Positions 20,008 through 32,255 of a stretch of 64,000 nucleotides of DNA are shown in pieces. The position numbers and the translations under genes were made by a program. Source of the stretch: Liolophura sinensis (Eukaryota > Mollusca > Polyplacophora > Chitonida > Chitonidae); contig NC_088302.1 of NCBI RefSeq assembly GCF_032854445.1, positions 930,001 through 994,000 of the forward strand. Direction: 5' to 3'. The notes under the pieces are model-generated. The model was not told the DNA's origin. It made no database searches and was given only the letters and a program-made list of their open reading frames with translations. Within the stretch, counting starts at the first letter, position 1. The number at the start of each line of letters is the position of its first letter.

Positions 20008-22908
20008 TCAGTCTATGTTCTCATACATTGGGTCAACATTAGGTGTGCTTCCAGCCTCTTTCAGATTGTGAGTATAGAGACTTTCTCGTCGGACAACGGT
20101 TTCACCAGGCTTGTTGTTCACATCCCTCTTTGACTTGACGATTAGACAAGCCACGAGCACGATGGTAATCAACACAGAAACACCTAGTGCTATTCCCAGA
20201 GCCATAATTTCTACATGGATATTAGCAACGCCCTCTACATGCACACAGACCGGTTCTGTTCGGGAGTCGGGGTATACCTGTGCCTGTATGCAGACGTTGT
20301 AACTGTGGCCAGACACCAGATCGAACAGGACAGCAGAACGCTTCTCTGGATGGTACAGTTTCTCCTTGTCGTCGTCAGAGCCGGCGTCTTCCCTGTATGT
20401 CAGCCGGAAACCAGTAATGGTACCTGGACCATGCACTGACCAATGGATGACGACATCGTCATCGGCGGTGTCAGTGGTGACATTCCGAAGCACAATGGCG
20501 GAGTCCTCTTTACAAACAGTTGGTATGGAGTAGGACACAGACACTGACGTCCTGTTCGCCTCACATTCCGTCACATTGTAGCACTGTACAAGGAGTAACT
20601 CTTTGTCAGGAGGCGAGTGGCAGCGGGCGTGGTCAATTTTGTGACCGATAGGTGTATACCTCAACCAGGCTGCACTACAGTCACAGCGCAGTGGATTACC
20701 TAAAAGGTAGAGATTTCTAAATGTGTTGTTAGACACAAGTTTCTGTAAACTCGGGGCTACAGTGAACTCATTGGAACGAAGGTCAAGGACTCGTAGTGTA
20801 TTCGCTGCCATGAACGTTTCTGGTGACACAGCGTGTAGTTGATTACTCGCTAGATAAAGGTCATTCAGTTTGAACACCGATATCCTGTTTACCGGAATCA
20901 AAGCCCCGAGAGTCTGCAGCTGGTTGTGACTCAGATCCAGAGTCAAAACGCCTCCTAGACAAGCGTCAGGGGAGATAACCTGTATAGCATTTCGAGACAG
21001 ATTCAGGGTGCTGACATTCCGTAACGCACATGGATCCAGGGACTGGGTGAAATTAACTGGAGGACTTTCCACACTGGTAAATCTGTTACTAGACAGGTCG
21101 AGCAGGTAAAGCCTTGTTACATTCGTGGTAATCCTGATGGGGGAGCTGATCAGGTTTTCGCTCATCCGTAATCTTGCAGCGTTTACTGTATTACGTCCAG
21201 TTACTGTCAGATTTCGGATATTATTGTTATCGGCGTAGACGTAGATCCACTGACCACTGGAGGCATTGACATCCAGCGTCTCAAGGGCGTTATTAGAGAC
21301 ATTGAAAGTGACAGAACTACCGATGACTTTTACCTGAGTGTTTTCACCAAAGCCTTTTAGGTTATTATTGGAGAGATCTGTTTTTCCGGGTAGACTGGTT
21401 CTGTTAACCAGAAATTCACCATTTAGAGAACAGTTCCTCAGGCTGAGTTCTGTCGACAGCCTACCGAAAGCAGTAAAGACATCTGCTGATAAAGGAGGTA
21501 ACTTTGTGTCAGAGAGACGGAGAGTGCGTAGACCAGTCCACTTTGGTAATCTTTCAAACAAGGGTACAATTGAAGAAGTGAGCAAGTGATTGTTGTCCAA
21601 ATACAGAGTATATATACGAGATGACAGTTGTTCAAAGAAATCTCGAGGTATGTCCCGTATCTGGTTATTATCCAGATAGAGATACTGTAAACTAGATGAG
21701 TTTGTTAGAGCTCCCGGTGGAATCGCAGTCAATTTATTCTGGCTCAAACCTAAATTTCTGAGAGAAATTAAATTCCTGAATGCTCCTGGTTGAATCGTCG
21801 ATAAACTGTTGTTTTGCAGATAAATATAAGCGATGCTGGCTGACTGGCTAAAGGCATCAGTCATCACAACATTCATGAGGTTGTCAGAGATGCCAGAGAT
21901 TCTGTTGTTTCGCAGGTTTATGGTCTTAAGTTTTGTGAGTGGTCGTAGTAATTCGGGTTTAAGATACGTAAGCATGTTTGATGACAGATCTAGAGAATTC
22001 AGATTGGGACATCCTTCAAACAGCTTCAGGGGTAAATCCGACAGACGGTTATAGCTAGCTACCAAAGTCTGTAGTTTATCCAGTCCCTTGAATATTTTCT
22101 CCGGTAGACTCGACAGCTGGTTTCTTACTAGAGAAATGGTCGATAAATTAGAATTGCGTGAGAAGAGGGTTTCCTCTAACTCCACGATGTCATTGTAGGC
22201 CACATACAGTTGTTGCAGATTGATTAACTCGTCAAACAATCTTACAGGCAGACTGGAAATCGCATTATTCTGTAAATATACTGTTTTCAAAGAAGTAAGA
22301 CCTCTGAAAGAAAAATCGTCTAGCCCTGCAATCTTGTTGGCATCAAGACTTAGATCGGTAAGATGGACAAGTGCACGGAATGCCCCGGGCTCGATCTTCT
22401 CAATGTAGTTACTTGTGAGACGAAGACTTTCCAGCAAGGTGATGTTTGAAAAGTCTTCTGGACGAATTGTGGATATTCTGCCTCCAGTCAATGTAAATGA
22501 TGTCAGTTTCTTCAGATTTCTGATCGCACAGATGGGGATGGAAGTTAGTCTGGTATTATAAACTAACAACTGAGTTAATGAGTTTTCTAGTCCGGCGAAA
22601 ACCTGGCACTCCAACTCAGATATCCGTATTCCTGACAATGTCAGTCTGGTTACTGGCAACTTCTTGAATGCACCTTTTGCAATGGAATTAATTCCATATC
22701 CGTATATTGTTAAGGATCGAAAATACACATCATCTGGGGGCAAAAGTGTTGGTAGTTCTCCGGTGAAAACGTTATTACACGTTATGTCGGAATTGTTTCT
22801 GGGTTGACACGTGCAACGTGGGTCAACTGGACACTGACCGTGGCCCTCCTCCGGTAGGACAACCAGCGAGACGAGGGTGACCAGCAGTCCGTAGTGAAGT
22901 CCGTCCAT
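20008..22908 (-). CDS. LRR-FnIII single-pass membrane receptor (intact copy)
   Basis: Encodes 966 residues in one exon. Residues 1-24 are a signal peptide (LLVTLVSLVVL core). C26, C32, C34 and C44 form an LRRNT cap. About 26 LRRs (LxxLxLxxNxL) follow to about 740, then an LRRCT cap (C742, C744, C763, C776/C782). A fibronectin-III-like domain lies at about 796-893 (VIHWSV, GFRLTYRE, SGHSYNVC). The membrane helix is at about 900-924, and a 42-residue tail ends MYENID. There are many N-glycosylation sites. This is the plan of cell-surface adhesion or innate recognition receptors; the ligand is unknown. I chose the ATG at 22908. The frame is open 46 codons further, to 23046, but that stretch is out of frame in copy 3 and would bury the signal peptide. 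The tail YENI fits both an SH2 (YxN) and a YxxI sorting motif. There is no TIR or kinase domain. Confidence 0.9.
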   Translation of the reverse strand: MDGLHYGLLVTLVSLVVLPEEGHGQCPVDPRCTCQPRNNSDITCNNVFTGELPTLLPPDDVYFRSLTIYGYGINSIAKGAFKKLPVTRLTLSGIRISELECQVFAGLENSLTQLLVYNTRLTSIPICAIRNLKKLTSFTLTGGRISTIRPEDFSNITLLESLRLTSNYIEKIEPGAFRALVHLTDLSLDANKIAGLDDFSFRGLTSLKTVYLQNNAISSLPVRLFDELINLQQLYVAYNDIVELEETLFSRNSNLSTISLVRNQLSSLPEKIFKGLDKLQTLVASYNRLSDLPLKLFEGCPNLNSLDLSSNMLTYLKPELLRPLTKLKTINLRNNRISGISDNLMNVVMTDAFSQSASIAYIYLQNNSLSTIQPGAFRNLISLRNLGLSQNKLTAIPPGALTNSSSLQYLYLDNNQIRDIPRDFFEQLSSRIYTLYLDNNHLLTSSIVPLFERLPKWTGLRTLRLSDTKLPPLSADVFTAFGRLSTELSLRNCSLNGEFLVNRTSLPGKTDLSNNNLKGFGENTQVKVIGSSVTFNVSNNALETLDVNASSGQWIYVYADNNNIRNLTVTGRNTVNAARLRMSENLISSPIRITTNVTRLYLLDLSSNRFTSVESPPVNFTQSLDPCALRNVSTLNLSRNAIQVISPDACLGGVLTLDLSHNQLQTLGALIPVNRISVFKLNDLYLASNQLHAVSPETFMAANTLRVLDLRSNEFTVAPSLQKLVSNNTFRNLYLLGNPLRCDCSAAWLRYTPIGHKIDHARCHSPPDKELLLVQCYNVTECEANRTSVSVSYSIPTVCKEDSAIVLRNVTTDTADDDVVIHWSVHGPGTITGFRLTYREDAGSDDDKEKLYHPEKRSAVLFDLVSGHSYNVCIQAQVYPDSRTEPVCVHVEGVANIHVEIMALGIALGVSVLITIVLVACLIVKSKRDVNNKPGETVVRRESLYTHNLKEAGSTPNVDPMYENID

Positions 22909-23360
22909 CGTGTACTGGTGGCGAAGTCGTCCTGCGTGCGACTGCGACCTACAGGTAGCTCGGATAAGGATAATATCTGAGAAACTATACTCTATAAGTG
23001 GTGATATGACGTGGGTGAAGTCACGAGAAGCTCTAAAACCGCACATAAAGACATGGCTGGATCACAGCCCGGGGCTTTTTGTTATACGGTTTTCTATTCA
23101 CCTACTTGAGAGTTGAATTAAGATGTATTACGAATCAGCGCACAGGTTTGGGGGAAGCTGAATTCAGTCTAGTGTGTGTTTCTGACTTCCTTCTACGTAG
23201 TCGTGTTAGACATGTAGTTATATTACAAACCAGTTTGTCTACGCCCAGTTTTGTGTACGATACGTGTACACGGAGCTCTGTAAGAAAAGAGCCAGAATTT
23301 ACAGATGACTGAGACACACTCTAAAAACAGGGCCTACGCCATAAAAAATAGGACCGTGAG
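22909..23360 (-). promoter_or_regulatory. Conserved 5' flank of the intact LRR gene
   Basis: Conserved with 6308-6770 and 45972-46430, including tgacgtgggtgaagtcacga about 100 bases upstream of the start. No clear TATA box. Confidence 0.35.
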
Positions 23361-23780
23361 CAAACAAGGATTCGTCCAGAGAAACCAGGACTTACGGATA
23401 AGCCTGATAAACCCTAAGGAACCAGGACATACAGCTGAATTTGTTACACCATAACAGGTTTAGCTGTAACCCTGCTATGCCTTAAGGAACCAGGACTTAC
23501 AGCTAAGCCTGTATCACCATAAGGAACCAGGACTTACAGCTAAAAAAAATGTTACACCACAAGGAACCAGGACTTACAGCTAACTTTGATACATCCTAAG
23601 GAATCAGGACTTACAGCTCCTTTGATATATACCAAGTAACGAGAATTTATATCTGACTGTTATGTACGATCATACACATGGGAAGTCCTCAAATCAGACC
23701 ATATGTATGTGTGAAAGAAAAGATCTTCAAATCAAAACATATGATACGTATGAAAGACAAAGTCTTTAAATATAATCGTC
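23361..23780. repeat. Short degenerate ccaggacttacag and 38-bp repeats
   Basis: A handful of units of the families that are expanded at 6781-8060. The 65-bp array is absent here, giving a much shorter interval than in unit 1. Confidence 0.6.
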
Positions 23781-24837
23781 AAGTCCGACATTCATATACC
23801 GTTCGTAGTTTGTAAAAGGCGTTCCAAGTTGATAATCGCAAGATCCATTTCCAAAGCAACGTTTAACACTAACTCCCAAAGACAAAGGTATGTAAGAAAT
23901 TATACAAATAAGAAATAAAGCCCGTAACACACAAGAGAGAAGTGGTCATCAGTTTTCAATGATGCCTGGCAGACAATGAATATTCCAGGCATGAATTCCA
24001 TATCAAAGTTCAAATTTGTAGTCCGTGAATGAGTTCCAGGTCAAATAACAATTAAACAAGTATCTCAGTCGCGCTTTGATTGCAAATGTTCATAAAGGCA
24101 TCATGTTGATGTAATGAGCATGACTACCTTTACGGCCCCTAGCCCCAGGTTAAGCGGTATTAGATACATTTTGAAAATGACGAGCGTTACAGGCCGTATG
24201 ATAAATCACACCATATGATATATGTGAAAGACAAAGTCTTTAAATCAGACTTTATTTTCTATCCTATTATATAGGAGAAGACAGCGGGGCCGTCAACACT
24301 GGTAAATACCAGACACTAAATGGCTACTATGTAACTGTCAGACAATTTCATGTGACATCCGGTCCAGTGAAGCTGGCTATCACACCCATTTAACAGGATT
24401 TGTTCAAAAGTCCAATAATCAGCCATTTGGAGTATGTGAAAGCCTGCTATCACTGTACTGCGGAATATCCAGTTCCCCGGTATGACACCTTTGGGCAAAT
24501 GGATACGTGTTTAATTCATGCTCTTAAACACCTGCTATATACACATGATATCTTTTTATATGATGTAGCTTATCGCTTGGACGTGTTCTTTATATCCCCT
24601 CTGCAACTTATCGCTTGGATGTAGGAGGTATATCCTCTGTGCAACTTACCGCTTGAACGTTTGAGGTGTATCCTTTGTGGAATTCATCGTTTGGATGTAT
24701 GAGGTGTATCTCCTTACCACTTGAAAATCTCCGTGTATCATATTTTTCACCATTTTAAAACAAACACGTGAATAGACCTCATGACAAATAAGGCAACAGC
24801 TGGGGACTTCTAAACCTTCATGCAGTAAGGAAAATAC
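23781..24837. other. Spacer, no gene seen
   Basis: Near-identical to 8061-9180, with about three ~45-bp repeat units at 24600-24715. No supported gene. Confidence 0.4.
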
Positions 24838-25795
24838 TAACGACCAATATAGTTGTCACAAAAAATAGTAACAAGCACTGTAGGTTTAACAAAAAATAGT
24901 GACAAGCACTGTGGTTGTCACAAAAAATAGTAACAAGCACTGTAGTTATCACAAAAAATGGTAACAAGCACTGTAGTTGTCACAAAAAATAGTAACAAGC
25001 ACTGTAGTTGTCACAAAAATAGTAACAAGCACTGTACGTTTCACAAAAAATAGTGACAAGCACTGTAGTTATCACAAAAAATAGTAACAAGCACTGTAGT
25101 TGTCACAAAAAATAGTAACAAGCACTGTAGTTGTCACAAAAATGGTAACAAGCACAGTAGTTGTCACAAAAATATTAACAACCACTGTACGTTTCACAAA
25201 AAATAGTGACAAGCACTGTAGTTGTCACAAAAAAATAGTAACAAGCACTGTAGTTATCACAAAAAATGGTAACAAGCACTGTAGTTGTCACAAAAATGGT
25301 AACAAGCACTGTAGTTGTCACAAAAATATTAACAACCACTGTAGGTTTCACAAAAAATAGTGACAAGCACTGTAGTTGTCACAAAAAATGGTAACAAGCA
25401 CTGTAGTTATCACAAAAAATGGTAACAAGCACTGTAGTTGTCACAAAAATAGTAACAAGCACTGTAGTTGTCACAAAAATAGTAACAAGCACTGTAGGTT
25501 TCACAAAAATAAATGACAAGCACTGTAGTTTTCACAAAAAATAGTAACAAGCACTGTAGTTGTCACAAAAAATAGTAACAAGCACTGTAGTTATCATAAA
25601 AAATGGTAACAAGCACTGTAGTTGTCACAAAAATGGTAACAAACACTGTAGTTATCACAAAAAATAGTATTAAGCACTGTAGTCGTCACAAAAATAGTAA
25701 CAAGCACTGTAGTTGTCACAAAAAATGGTAACAAGCACAGTAGTTGTCACAAAAATGGTAACAAGCACTATAGTTGTCACAAAAAATAGTAACAT
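24838..25795. repeat. 31-bp minisatellite, expanded
   Basis: About 30 units of aacaagcactgtagttgtca plus caaaaaatagt, with variants gtaggtttcac and ggtaac that recur in blocks. This is three times the length of the unit 1 array. Confidence 0.85.
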
Positions 25796-25859
25796 GAAGT
25801 AGTACGTTTACACAGTGTGTACACATTACTACTATGCAAAACTAGACTGTGTCAACAAA

Positions 25860-26640
25860 CTTTGGAAATGAGACCATATGATACATCTGACAGACAGTCT
25901 TCAAATCCTAGAACGTGGCTGGACTGATCATGTGATATATGTAGAAGACAATCATTAATTCCATAAGATACGTGTGAAAGACAATGTCTTTAATTCAGAC
26001 CAAATGATACGCGTAAAAACAAAGTCTTCTAATCAGACCATATGATATATGTGAAAGACTGACTTCAAATCTGAGAATATGGCTAGACTGATCATATGAT
26101 ATATGTGAAAGACAGACTTTAAATGAGACTATATGACACGTGTGAAAGACAACCCCTCATATTAGATCATATGATACTTGTGAAAGACAAAGAATTCAAA
26201 ACAGACCATGTGATAGGTGTGAAATAGAATATAAAAGATTTACACCAATAAGTACCAAATAGTACCAAACCACACGCCACTAGTACCTTGGTTTATAGTA
26301 CCAAATCACACGCTACTATCACCTTGGTTTATAGTACCAAATCACACGCCACCACAACCTTAGTTTATAGTACCAAATCACACGCTACTAGCATCTTTGT
26401 TTATAGTCCCAAATCACACGCTACTAGCACCTTGGTTTATAGTACCAAATCTAAAGCCACTACAACCTTAGTTTATAGTACCAAATCACACGCCAATAGA
26501 ATCTTTGTGATTGTACCAAGTCACACGCCACCAGCACCTTGGTTTATAGTAGCAAATCACACGCTACTAGCGGCGTGGTTTATAGTACCAAATCACACGC
26601 CACTACAACCTTAGTTTATAGTACCAAATTACACTGGCAC
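25860..26640. repeat. Degenerate ~40-bp repeat, then 36-bp minisatellite
   Basis: 25860-26235 holds gatatatgtgaaagac units. 26245-26640 holds about ten 36-bp tttatagtaccaaatcacac units, fewer than in unit 1 (about 14) or copy 3 (about 25). Confidence 0.75.
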
Positions 26641-27090
26641 TTTGGTTTATAGTTACCTTGTGCTTCGCAAAGTTTTCCACAACCCATAATGCAGGCCATT
26701 ACAGAGGCGTGAATTAGAACAAAAACTAGCGCCATCTAGATGAAACGACTGTGCTGTGTCGAGCTTTAATGGTTATAGTAAAAATGTATTGTCCATATAA
26801 AAAGATGCCAGTTGTACACTAAATGTATAAACCAGGGGGAAAAACTAGAAAACGCAACTTCAGTGTACCGGTACAATAACTTGCTTCAAGGTATGAAATA
26901 TCAAAACTATTATGTCCTCGAATGGCTGACATGAATATGCGGTGACATACTCTATGTGTCTGTGCACGAGACAATGTACCAGTGAGAATGTATCACATCT
27001 GGACTACCCAAATCCAGCACCATTTAGCCTCGAAACATTTGTCTTAGGAAGAACACACAATCCCTACCAGTACCCACTCAAGATTTTAAC
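26641..27090. other. Spacer, no gene seen
   Basis: Counterpart of 10501-10950. No supported gene. Confidence 0.4.
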
Positions 27091-27094
27091 TTGA

Positions 27095-27535
27095 CATGTT
27101 TGAGCACATCCCTACTCACTCACGATTGCATCTTCAGCACATCCCTACTCACTCACGATTGCATCTTCAGCACATCCCTACTCACTTACGACGTTGTCTT
27201 GATCTTATATCACTTCTCACTCACGATTACATCTCAAAGACACATCCCTACCCATTCACGATGTTATCTTGCGCACATCCATACTCACTCCAGATTACAT
27301 CTTGAGCACATCCCTACCCACTCACGATGTTATCTTGACCACATCCCTGCTCACTCACGATTGCACCTTGAGCACATCCCTACTTACTCACGATGTTATC
27401 TTGAGCAGATCTCAACTCACTCCCGATTGCATCTTGAGCACATCACTACTTACTCACGATGTTATCTTGAGCACATCACCTCTCACTCACTATGTTATCT
27501 TGAGCACATCCCTACCCACTTACGATTGCACCTTA
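27095..27535. repeat. 33-bp minisatellite (cttgagcacatccctactca)
   Basis: About 13 units; orthologue of 10955-11380. Confidence 0.8.
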
Positions 27536-28043
27536 AGTGGTCAAAATCATTGTTCCTATGTGCTAAGTGTGACGGTCAGGAAATCCAAGATGACCGACAA
27601 TAAACACACTGGATTACGTAGAGTGGTCAAAACCAATTCTAACCGTTCTTAGGCTAATCTTAAGCCGTTGTGTAATTATGAGCTATGATTAAAAACTTGT
27701 TGGTAGGACATCTGGTAAAAAAAACTTGTTTATAGATTTAACATATAAAAACGTAAACATAAACAAATATCAGAATATTGAGATAAGGTCATCTGTTTAT
27801 CATACAGTTCCTCCTGTGCAGCATAAGAATACAAACTAGACGTACACCATACACGTGTAGTTAACAACAGTCAAAACATGCTTTGCAAAGAACATTTCAT
27901 AAAAAACATTAAACTTTAAGAAAACAGAAATCACTTAATCCAGAACAATGTTAAAATTTTTTTTCTCATCTCTTTGGCTTTCAAATAAAATCTCTTCAAA
28001 TAAATAAATTCTCAAATAGATGGAGATTAGGTGATTCCCAGTA
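27536..28043. other. Spacer downstream of the SWEET exon copy
   Basis: Counterpart of 11381-11880. No gene seen. Confidence 0.4.
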
Positions 28044-28148
28044 TTAATTCAGCTTCTTGCTTGTTTTTTCTGTCTTTTCCCCTCCCCCGTAGTTGACCAG
28101 CAGTACTAGTTTACCCACACCAGTTGCCACTCCTAGAAAGTTTGGCGC
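28044..28148 (-). pseudogene. Orphan copy of the SWEET last exon (unit 2)
   Basis: Open 34-codon exon with stop and intact acceptor (ggttacag). It differs from the copy at 11881-11985 by one residue (GGGEKT against GGGERT). No other SWEET exon is upstream. In the direction of transcription it follows the DNase-derived 68-bp array and DNase exons 5-3. Confidence 0.85.
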
Positions 28149-28409
28149 CTGTAACCAAAACAAGAAAACATATCAACTATGAAACTTCATCAACATATCT
28201 CTTTATTTTCATTTCTTGTAAAGATAGTGTAAATTTGAAGGATATATAATATTGTAGTCTGCTTATCGATGACACTAACACATGGTTTTATTGTCATTTA
28301 TACGAAAAAGGGGAGTAACTCCTGCTCCAAGCACTTAGGCGTAGGGTATTCTAAGTGTTAAGTAGAATCATGGCCAAGAGCGAAACCAAAATGCCTCCAT
28401 TCTTCAGAA

Positions 28410-28890
28410 ATTTACTGTCCACAATATCACCACATCTTCATATTTTCACTGTCATCAATATCACCGCTTCTTCACAACTTTACTGTCATTAAAATAACCA
28501 CATCCTCACAACATTACTGTCATCAATATCACCATATATTTACAACTTAACTCTTATCAGTATGACCACATATTCAGAGATTTATTATCAACAGCATCTC
28601 CACATCTTCATAACTGTAATGTCATCAATATCACAACATCTTCACAAGTGTACTGTAAACAATATGACCACATCTTCTCAAAATTACTGTCAACAATATA
28701 ACCACATCTTCAGAGGTTTACTGTTAAGAATATCACCACATCTTCAGAATTTCACTGTCATCAATATCACTACATCTTGAGAGCTTTGCTATTATCAACA
28801 TCACCATATTAATATTAATAATATTACTACATTTTCACAATCTAATTGTTATCATTAATATAACTACATCTTTACAAACTGTTATCATCC
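28410..28890. repeat. 33-bp minisatellite (actgtcatcaatatcaccac)
   Basis: About 14 units of the SWEET-intron repeat, longer than in unit 1. It passes at 28880-28960 into the DNase-derived array. Confidence 0.75.
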
Positions 28891-28959
28891 AGAGGACTTA
28901 TGCATTAAATGTTCTGAGGTATACACGTGTTTCTAAATCGTCACTTGCATCTCCACAGA

Positions 28960-31712
28960 GCTGTCAGTGAGTTCACTTGTCGTAGACATGGCCTTTTCCA
29001 TCGAAGTCTCAGTCAGTCAGATCAGCTGTAACTTCAGCTGTCACAGACACAGTACTGTCCAAAGGCACAGATGGTGGGAGTACTAACCGTGGTATCAGTG
29101 CAAGTGCTGGCTGTCGTATCCGCTGTACTGTCATTCAGCACTATCATATGTGGTAGACACAATCCGTGTGATTACAGACCGTCGTGTCAGCTGTACTGTC
29201 GGCCTGTACACTAACCTGTCGTAGGCACAGTCCGTGCAAGTACTGGCTGTCGTGTCAGCGGTCGTGTCAATCAGCCCACTGATTTGTCGTAGACACAGTC
29301 CGTGTCAGTGCGCTCTGTCGTGTCAGCTAAAGTGTCATTCTACCTACTCACCTGCCGTAGACACAGATGGTGGGAGTACTAACCATGGTATCAGTACAAG
29401 TGCTGGCTGTCGTGACAGTTGTCGTGCCAATCAGCCCGCTGACTTATCCTAAACACAGTCCGTGTAAGTTCTGACTGTCGTGTCAGTTGTACTGTCAATT
29501 AGCATACTCATCAGTGGTAAGCCCAGTCCTTGTGTTGACAGCTGTACTGTCAATCGTAGGTACGGTCCGTGTGAGCACCAGCTATCGTGTCAGCTGTAGT
29601 GCAAATCTGTACACTCACCAGTGGTAGACACAGTCCGCGTGAGTGCTGACTGTCGCGTCAGCTGTAGTGTCAGTCAGTACACACACCTATCGTAGGCACA
29701 GTCCGTGTAAGTGCTGACTGTCATGTCAGCTGTAGTGTCAGTCAGTACACACACCTATCGTAGGCAGTCCGTGTAAGTGCTGACTGTCATGTCAGCTGTA
29801 GTGCCAGTCAGTACACACACCTATCGTAGGCACAGTCCGTGTGAGTGCTGACTGTCGCGTCAGCTGTAGTGTCAGTCAGCACACACACCTATCGTAGGCA
29901 GTCCATGTGAGTACTGATTATCGTGTCATCTATACTGTCAGTCAGCTCACTTACCTGTCGTGGGCAGAATTTGTGTGAGTACTGACTGTCGTGTTATGTG
30001 TAGTGTCAGTCAGCCCACTTTAGAGTCTTGTGTGTATTGACTGTTGTATCAGCTGCAGTGGCATCCGACGTACTCATCTGTCGTAGGTACATTAAGTGTG
30101 AGTACTGCTTGTCGTGTCAGCTGTTCTTTAAATCAGACTAATCACCAGTGGTAGACACAATCCGTGTGTGTATTGACGGTCATGTCATCTGTACTGCCAA
30201 TTAGTACAATCACCTTTTGTAGGCACAGCCTGTGTGAGTGCTGACTGTTGTGTCAGCTGTACTGTCAGTCAGTCCACTCACCTGTCGTAGGCACAGTCTG
30301 TGTAAGTGCTGACTGTCGTGTCAGCTGTACTGTCAGTCAGTACATTCACCTGCCGTAGGCACAGTCTGTGTAAGTGCTGACTGTCGTGTCAGCTGTACTG
30401 CCAACCGTTACATTCATATGTGGTAGGTACAGTCTGTGTGAGCGCTGACTGTCATGTCATCTATACTGTCAATCAGTACATTAACCTGTCGTAGCTACAG
30501 TCTGTGTCAGTACTGACTGTCGTGGCGGCTGTACTGTCAATCATTACATTCACCTGCCGTACACAAATCCTGTGTGTGCTGGCCGACGTATCGGCTGTAC
30601 TGTCAATCAGTACGATCACCTGTCGTACGCAGAGTCTGTGTCAGTGCCGACTGTCGTGTCAGCTGTACTGCCAAGCAGTACATTACTGTCGTGTCAGCTA
30701 TACTGTTAAATACTGCATGAACTTGTCGTAGGCACAGTCTGTGTGAGTGCTGACTGTCCTGTCAGCTGTACTGTCAATCAGCCCACTCACCATTCGTAGA
30801 CACAGTCTGTGTGTATATTGACTGTCGTGTCATCTGTACTGTCAGTCAGCCCATTCACCTGTCGCACGCTGTTCTTGTAAGTGGTGACTGTAGTGACAGC
30901 TGCACTGTCAATCATCCTACTCACCTGTTGTAGGCAAGTCTGTGTGAGTGCTGACCTTCGTGTCGTCTGTACTGTCAGTGAGCCCACTCACCTGTCGTAG
31001 GCACAGCCCGTGTGAGTGGTGACTATCGTGTCAGCTGTACTGTCAACCATTACGTTTATTTGCGTTAAGCACAATCCATGTGTGTACTGACTGTCGTGTC
31101 ATCTGTGCTGTCAATCAGTCCACTCACCTGTCGTAGGCACAGTTTATGTGTGTTGACCGTGCTGTCAGCTGTAATGTTAATCGGCCTCATAACCTGTGAT
31201 GGACACAGTATGTGTGAGTGCTGACTGTAGTGTCAGCTGTACTGTCAATCAGCCCACTCACCTGTCGTAGGCACAGTTTATGTGTGTTGACCGTCGTGTC
31301 AGCTGTAATGTTAATCAGCCTCATAACCTGTGATGGACACAGTATGTGTGAGTACTGACTGCAGTGTCAGCTGTACTGCTAATTAGCCCATTCACCTGTC
31401 GTAGGCAAAATCCGTGTGAGTACTGACTGTGGTGTCATCTGTACAGTCACTCAGCCCTCTAACCTTTCGTAGGCACAACCTGTGTGAGTAATGACTGCCT
31501 TGTCATCTGTACTGTCTGTCAGTCCTCTCACTATTCGTAGACACAGTTTATTTGTGGTGACTGTCGTTTGAGCTGTAATGTCAATCAGCCTAAAAAACAG
31601 TTGTAGACACAGTATGTCTAAGTACCGACAGTTGCGTCAACTGTACTGTCAGTCAGCCCACTCACCTGTCTTAGGCACAATCGGTGTAATTACTGACTGT
31701 CATGTCATCTGT
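28960..31712 (-). repeat. 68-bp array of an amplified DNase exon end and splice donor (unit 2)
   Basis: About 40 units, many keeping the minus-strand tgtgcctacgacag|gtgagt (Cys-Ala-Tyr-Asp, then a donor). The left third has shorter and more diverged units (for example 29640-29900, with blocks repeating at about 70 bp). Compared with unit 1 it holds about 1.2 kb of extra array between the SWEET-intron repeat and the sequence matching 12546. Confidence 0.8.
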
Positions 31713-31719
31713 GCTGTCA

Positions 31720-31800
31720 TATTTCCTCTCACCATAATGTGGCTAACATCGTATAAGTGAAATATTTTTTAGTACGACGTAGGGCACCAATCAAATAAAT
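31720..31800 (+). mobile_element. SINE family A 3' fragment
   Basis: Orthologue of 14263-14345 at the right edge of the 68-bp array. Confidence 0.5.
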
Positions 31801-32150
31801 GAACGCGTCTGAAATACATGCATCGAGAATACAAGCAAACATACTCGCGTCATGACACTCAGTCTGGGGCAACACCATCCTGCACAGCACACTGTCACAG
31901 GTGGCATCCCGTTCAGTTGTCAATAAAAATCATTAGCACAGACAGCAGATCGATAAACAAGACAACACGGTTCATAGGCCAACAAATTAATTCATAGGAA
32001 CACCAATAAGAAATTTAGGAAACAGGTAAACTAGAATTGATTTCTGGCAACATCCTCCACTTTCCAGGAAAGATGATCCTTTCCAAAGTTTACTGTGCTA
32101 AAATGAAAAACAAACCCTTGAAAAAAATTGTTATTTCTCAAATGAAGTAC
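31801..32150. other. DNase intron-like spacer, no gene seen
   Basis: Matches 14346-14689. The minus-strand frame at 31729-31923 partly reads the SINE fragment and has no domain. Confidence 0.35.
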
Positions 32151-32255
32151 CTGAGTGTGGTATGTAGCGGCGACATGGCGACAAGATGTAAGATTTCCGC
32201 TGCAGCGTCAGAAGGCTGATGTGGACGCTGATGAAGACAAACGTGGTCAATGAGA
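32151..32255 (-). pseudogene. DNase exon 5 (unit 2)
   Basis: Same boundaries as 14690-14804, but 10 bases shorter in the VDVYRHV helix, in addition to the shared missing base. Confidence 0.8.

Noticed and set aside
22909-23046. 46-codon N-terminal extension of the intact LRR receptor
   Set aside because: It is not conserved in frame in copy 3, and it would place the signal peptide inside the protein. The ATG at 22908 is favoured.
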